From NCBI RefSeq assembly GCF_001294335.1, contig NZ_LGKG01000024.1:1-64000 (forward strand): a stretch of DNA of 64,000 nt. The letters run 5' to 3'. A program made the position numbers and the translations under genes. A model generated the notes under the pieces. That model searched no databases, was not told the DNA's origin, and saw only the letters and a list, made by a program, of their open reading frames with translations. Of this stretch, positions 60,414-64,000 are shown piece by piece. Every line of letters begins with the position of its first letter. Within the stretch, counting starts at the first letter, position 1. This DNA is from Streptomyces chattanoogensis (GTDB lineage Bacteria > Actinomycetota > Actinomycetes > Streptomycetales > Streptomycetaceae).

Positions 60414-61531
60414 CGGGGCGCTCCGAGGGGGCCTTGGGGAGTGGTGGTGGGGTGCGGGGGTGCGGTCGTGGCGCGGGCCGGCGTGGGGGTGGTGTCCCCC
60501 GTGCCTGCTACCGGGCCGAACACGAGGCGGATGTTGTCGATGAGACGCGTGGTGCCGACCCTGGCGGCGACCGCGAGGACCGCCTCGCCCTCGTACGCGT
60601 CCGGGACCTCGGTGAAGTCGGACGGATCGACCAGCGCCAGGTAGTCCAGTTCCAGCGGCGGGTCGAGGGCGGCCGCGTCCGTCAGGACCGCCTTGGCGGC
60701 GGCGCGGGCCACGGAGGGGCCGTGCGGCGGGCCGGCGGCGGCGCAGGCGACGGCGTGCGCGTCGGCGGCGGCCCGGTCCTCCCCGAGGGCGGCCAGCGCG
60801 GCGGCCCGGTCCTGGACGGGGTGGCCCGCGGAGGCGGCGCGGGCGCGCAGCGCCTCCTCGGCCGCGAGCCGGTCGCGGGCCGCGAACAGGGCGGCGGACA
60901 GGGCGAGCGCGGTGCGGCGTTCGCGGCCGGAGAGGTAGCGGTTACGGCTGGAGCGGGCCAGGCCGTCGTCCTCGCGGACCGTCGGCACGCCCACGATCTC
61001 GACGGGGAAGTTCAGATCCGCGGCCATCCGTGTGATCACCGCGAGCTGCTGGGCGTCCTTCTCCCCGTAGAACGCGATGTCCGGGGCCGTCAGATGCAGC
61101 AGCTTGGCGACTACGGTGAGGACCCCGTCGAAGTGGCCGGGGCGGCTGGCGCCCTCCAGGAGGGTGCCCATCGGTCCGGCGGCGATCCGGATCTGCGGCT
61201 CGCCGCCCGGATAGACCTCGTCGACGGACGGCGCGAACACCACATCGGCGCCCGCCTCGGCGGCCAGCACCACATCCGCGTCCAGCGTGCGGGGATAGCG
61301 GTCGAGGTCCTCGCCCGCCCCGAACTGCAGCGGGTTGACGAAGACCGTGACCACGACCTGACCCTCCGCGCCGACCCGGGCACGGGCGGCGCGGACCAGG
61401 GTGGCGTGGCCCTCGTGCAGCGCGCCCATGGTCATGACGACGGCGCGGGGGCCGCTGCCGCGCGGGAGGTCGCGCAGGGCGGCGGCGGTGTGGAGGAGGC
61501 GGGTGGCGGACGGCGGGGGCGAGGTGGTCAT
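60410..61531 (-). CDS. panC: Pantothenate synthetase
   Basis: Joins pantoate and beta-alanine with ATP. 373 residues, longer than the usual about 280-310: an internal Ala/Arg-rich stretch ([38 protein letters not shown]) and a P/T-rich tail add length. Key motifs: [20 protein letters not shown] (HIGH-like), [51 protein letters not shown] and the KMSKS-like RSSRNRYLS. It overlaps the DUF2520 gene upstream and nadB downstream, each by four bases. Confidence 0.95.
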   Translation of the reverse strand: MTTSPPPSATRLLHTAAALRDLPRGSGPRAVVMTMGALHEGHATLVRAARARVGAEGQVVVTVFVNPLQFGAGEDLDRYPRTLDADVVLAAEAGADVVFAPSVDEVYPGGEPQIRIAAGPMGTLLEGASRPGHFDGVLTVVAKLLHLTAPDIAFYGEKDAQQLAVITRMAADLNFPVEIVGVPTVREDDGLARSSRNRYLSGRERRTALALSAALFAARDRLAAEEALRARAASAGHPVQDRAAALAALGEDRAAADAHAVACAAAGPPHGPSVARAAAKAVLTDAAALDPPLELDYLALVDPSDFTEVPDAYEGEAVLAVAARVGTTRLIDNIRLVFGPVAGTGDTTPTPARATTAPPHPTTTPQGPLGAPR

Positions 61532-62583
61532 CGGTCGCCTCCGGTGGGGCCGTCGTCGTCGGGGTGGGGGGTGTCGTTCCCGGGTGTGTCGTTCCCCGGG
61601 GTGTCGGGGCCGGGGCCGTGGGACGCCTCGGCGGCGTCGGGAGCCGGGCCGGCGAGCACACCGAGCAGGTCCTCGGCCAGTTCCGGCTTGAGGAGGCCCT
61701 GGGCCAGGGCCCGGTCCGCGGTCGCACGGGCCATCGCGAGATACCCGGCGACGCTCCCCGGCGCATGCCGACGCAGCTCCGCGACGTGCGCGGCGACCGT
61801 GCCCGCGTCACCGCGCGCGACCGGCCCGGTCAGGGCGGCGTCACCGGACCGCAGGGCGTTGTCCAAGGCGGCGCCGAGCAGCGGTCCGAGCATCCGGTCC
61901 GGTGCCTCGACGCCCGCTTGCCGCAGCAGCTCCATCGACTGGGCGACCAGCGTGACCAGGTAGTTCGCACCGATGGCGAGGGCCGCGTGATACAGCGGAC
62001 GAGCCGATTCCGCGATCCACTCGGGCTCTCCGCCCATCTCGATGACCAGCGCCTCGGCGGCCATCCGCAGCTCCTCTGGCGCGGTCACCCCGAAGGAGCA
62101 CCCGGCGAGCCGCTGGACGTCCACGGACGTGCCGGTGAACGTCATGGCCGGGTGCAGCGCGAGCGGCAGCGCGCCGGCCCGCGTGGCCGGATCGAGCACG
62201 GCCGTTCCATAGCGCCCCGAGGTGTGCACCAGCAGCTGCCCCGGCCGTACGGCACCGGTCTCGGCGAGGCCGCGCACCAGGTCGGCGAGGGCGTCGTCGG
62301 GAACGGTCAGCAGCACGAGGTCGGCGCGGGCGAGCACCTCGGCCGGGGCGACCAGCGGGACATCCGGGAGCAGCTCGGCGGCACGTCGTACGGAGGCGTC
62401 GGAGACTCCCGATACGGCGACCGGCCGATGCCCTGCGAGCTGCAGAGATGCGGCGAGGGCGGGCCCGACTCGGCCCGCGCCGACGACTCCGACGGTGAGC
62501 CGGGCGGGGCGGTCCTGGGCCGAGGGGGGTCCCCCCTGCTCGAGCGGAGCCGAGAACTTGGGGGAGGGTGGGTGTGCGTTCAC
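61528..62583 (-). CDS. Rossmann-like and DUF2520 protein (panE-like oxidoreductase)
   Basis: A 351-residue protein in front of panC. The start is GTG 62583 with GGAAGG about ten bases upstream. The cofactor motif is [22 protein letters not shown], followed by [14 protein letters not shown] and the DUF2520 half ([36 protein letters not shown]). Such genes sit with panC in many actinobacteria and are suspected to be ketopantoate-type reductases, but the activity is not established. Its N-terminal about 25 residues ([17 protein letters not shown]) are encoded by an intergenic-type repeat, and the C-terminal tail ([18 protein letters not shown]) is low-complexity. Confidence 0.82.
   Translation of the reverse strand: MNAHPPSPKFSAPLEQGGPPSAQDRPARLTVGVVGAGRVGPALAASLQLAGHRPVAVSGVSDASVRRAAELLPDVPLVAPAEVLARADLVLLTVPDDALADLVRGLAETGAVRPGQLLVHTSGRYGTAVLDPATRAGALPLALHPAMTFTGTSVDVQRLAGCSFGVTAPEELRMAAEALVIEMGGEPEWIAESARPLYHAALAIGANYLVTLVAQSMELLRQAGVEAPDRMLGPLLGAALDNALRSGDAALTGPVARGDAGTVAAHVAELRRHAPGSVAGYLAMARATADRALAQGLLKPELAEDLLGVLAGPAPDAAEASHGPGPDTPGNDTPGNDTPHPDDDGPTGGDR
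62522..62567. repeat. Streptomyces-type dispersed palindromic repeat inside a gene start
   Basis: GAGGGGGGTCCCCCC at 62523-62537, CTCGAGCGGAGCCGAGAACTT and GGGGGAGGG form a recognisable short element. I recall near-identical elements (CTCCCCC...CTCGGCT..GCTCGAGCGGGGGGACCCCC) repeated many times between genes in Streptomyces chromosomes. Here one copy lies in the first codons of the DUF2520 gene and is translated. Confidence 0.6.
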
Positions 62584-62716
62584 GCGGCGATGGCCTTCCG
62601 TTCCAGTCCGCGGGGGGTACCGGACGATTCCTCGCCATGCTACGCGAGTGTTTCCGGCGGTCCTGGGGGCTGGACAGAGGTGAGACGGAGGCCATTCCGC
62701 ACACCGCCCCGCAGGG

Positions 62717-62737
62717 TTATCCACAACTTTATCCACA
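62717..62737 (+). promoter_or_regulatory. Two perfect DnaA-box-like sequences
   Basis: TTATCCACA occurs at 62717-62725 and again at 62729-62737, in the same direction with a 12-base period. They lie between the divergent DUF2520 and aldolase-family genes. The match to the E. coli consensus is exact; Streptomyces DnaA prefers TTGTCCACA. Two boxes are too few for an origin, so titration or local gene control is more likely. Confidence 0.6.
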
Positions 62738-62823
62738 GGGGTCGCGGGTCGGCGCGCAGCTGGGCCATGCTCGATGCGCCGGAACGAACGGCCGGCGAAC
62801 GGACGGAAGGGCAGGTGGGGGCC

Positions 62824-64000
62824 GTGGAGCAGGGCACACGGAAGCCGGCGGCGGGTACCGGTGCGCAGGAGGCGGGGTCCGGCGGCGCGGGGGCGGGAGT
62901 CCGTCCCGTCGAGCGGGCGCGGCTGATCGCGGCGTGGCGCGGCTCGGAGCGGAGACTCGTCGACGGCCCGTCGGGCGTGACCCTCCGCGAGCGGCTGGAC
63001 CGTCTCCTGGCCGACGCCCCCACCGCATACGACCTGGACAAGTGGACCGATGTCTACGGCAACGACGACGGCATCGTGGGCGAACTGGAGCGCCGCACCG
63101 CCGAGCTCCTGGGCATGGAGGCCGCGGCCTTCTTCCCGACCGGGACGATGGCGCAGCAGGTGGCGCTGCGCTGCTGGGCGGGGCGTACGGGCAGCGCGAC
63201 GGTCGCCGGTCATCCCCTGTCCCATCTGGAGGTGCATGAGCGCGACGCGTATGCGGTGGTCAGCGGGCTGCGCATGGTGCACGCGACGCGCGCACCACGG
63301 CTGCCGACAGCCGGCGAGATATACGACCTCCAGGAGCCGTTCGGCACCCTCGCGCTCGAACTTCCGCTGCGCGAGGCGGGGTTCGTGCTCCCGCAATGGG
63401 CGGATCTGACGGCCACCGTGGCGGCCGCACGGGACCGCGACGCGGTGGTGCACTTCGACGGCGCGAGACTGTGGGAGTGCGGACCGCACTTCGGCCGCAC
63501 CCTCCCGGAGACGGCCGCCCTCGCGGACAGCGTCTATGTCTCGTTCTACAAATCGCTGGGCGGCATATCGGGCGCCGCCCTGGCGGGCCCGGAGGATTTC
63601 ATCGAGGAGGCCCGCGCCTGGCGGCACCGCTACGGCGGCCAGCTGTTCCAGCAGTGGCCGGCCGCACTGGCCGCCCTCGTCGGACTGGACCGCGAACTGC
63701 CGCGCCTGCCGGAGTACGTGGCCCACGCCAAGGTCGTCGCCCGAGCGCTCGGCGACGGCCTGGCCGAGGCGGGCGTGCCGTGGTTCCGGGTGAATCCGGC
63801 GGTCCCGCACACCCATGAGTTCCAGGTGTGGCTGCCGCATCCTCCCGAGGTCCTGAACGAGGCGGGCGTGCGACTGGCCGAGGACACCGGGACCACGCTG
63901 TTCCGGCAGTGGTTCGAGCCGGATGCCGCCGCGCCTCCCGGACTGTCGATGACGGAGGTGACGGTCGCGGCAGCGGCCATGGAGTGGACGGCCGCCGATG
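62824..64000 (+). CDS. Threonine aldolase family / beta-eliminating lyase, C-terminus outside the window
   Basis: A partial gene: the reading frame from GTG 62824 stays open for 392 codons to the window edge. PLP-enzyme features of the aldolase/LtaE group are seen: YDLDKWTDVYGNDDGIVGELERRTAELLGMEAAAFFPTGTMAQQVALR, HFDGARLWECGPHFG (Asp that holds the PLP ring), and SFYKSLGGISGAALAGPEDF with the PLP-binding Lys. The 30-residue Gly/Ala-rich start may be overlong. The substrate could be threonine-like beta-hydroxy amino acids. It was not captured as a closed frame because the stop codon lies beyond the sequence. Confidence 0.88.
   Translation, partial: MEQGTRKPAAGTGAQEAGSGGAGAGVRPVERARLIAAWRGSERRLVDGPSGVTLRERLDRLLADAPTAYDLDKWTDVYGNDDGIVGELERRTAELLGMEAAAFFPTGTMAQQVALRCWAGRTGSATVAGHPLSHLEVHERDAYAVVSGLRMVHATRAPRLPTAGEIYDLQEPFGTLALELPLREAGFVLPQWADLTATVAAARDRDAVVHFDGARLWECGPHFGRTLPETAALADSVYVSFYKSLGGISGAALAGPEDFIEEARAWRHRYGGQLFQQWPAALAALVGLDRELPRLPEYVAHAKVVARALGDGLAEAGVPWFRVNPAVPHTHEFQVWLPHPPEVLNEAGVRLAEDTGTTLFRQWFEPDAAAPPGLSMTEVTVAAAAMEWTAAD

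Noticed and set aside
62717..62737. Chromosomal or plasmid replication origin at the DnaA boxes
   Set aside because: Streptomyces oriC has many more boxes and flanks dnaA/dnaN; neither gene nor further boxes are present.
1..64000. CRISPR array or insertion sequence
   Set aside because: All repeats seen are short tandem or palindromic units without regular spacers, and no transposase, integrase or Cas gene was recognised.

Overview
The window is a high-GC chromosomal segment of a Streptomyces or close relative. The evidence is strong G/C codon bias, frequent GTG starts, GTGA/ATGA gene overlaps, the intact sigE-cseA-cseB-cseC locus, lsr2 next to clpC, and XRE/DUF397 pairs. From memory of that genome, the core gene order (auxiliary trpS, proC, ilvD, radA-disA, sigE-cseABC, clpC, lsr2, coaX-nadC-nadB-panC) matches the SCO33xx part of S. 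coelicolor. No tRNA, rRNA, transposase, phage or CRISPR array was found.

0-11.7 kb: a complete-looking ribosome-mediated attenuator (13-residue leader peptide with two tandem Trp codons, then a terminator hairpin with a competing antiterminator) precedes an auxiliary tryptophanyl-tRNA synthetase that carries a frameshift and lacks a normal KMSKS loop. Then come proC, a fused ABC transporter, a repeat-rich secreted protein, a SulP transporter with STAS domain, an M1 lipoprotein peptidase, a methyltransferase, a GH-like protein, a membrane protein and an SH3 protein. 11.7-19 kb: a receptor Ser/Thr kinase with a beta-propeller-like ectodomain, followed by an accessory patch of two XRE/DUF5753 regulators with DUF397-type partners, DUF6879 and small proteins; two of these genes carry the rare TTA codon. 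19-27.8 kb: an SDR, a GYD protein, ilvD, TetR plus a TIM-barrel isomerase, Ppx/GppA, and a protein joining sigma-like, zinc-finger anti-sigma-like, transmembrane and BACON-like parts.

27.9-38.4 kb: radA-disA (DisA makes c-di-AMP), an epimerase, envelope proteins, mutY, and the sigE-cseABC cell-envelope stress operon. 38.4-45 kb: a membrane protein, a third XRE/DUF397 pair, an EmrB-type exporter divergent from a TetR regulator across a 22/23-matching inverted repeat, and an M23 peptidase with a structured 5' leader. 45.1-50.3 kb: two adjacent paralogous NACHT NTPases, the first with an N-terminal helical domain, C-terminal leucine-rich repeats and two TTA codons, the second with neither flanking domain. 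I regard this as the best candidate for an under-described system. 50.4-56.6 kb: clpC, lsr2, a GNAT acetyltransferase, a BlaI-type repressor and small proteins. 56.7-64 kb: a tightly coupled cofactor operon on the minus strand (Rossmann/DUF2520, panC, nadB, nadC, coaX), and a divergent threonine-aldolase-family gene that runs off the end.
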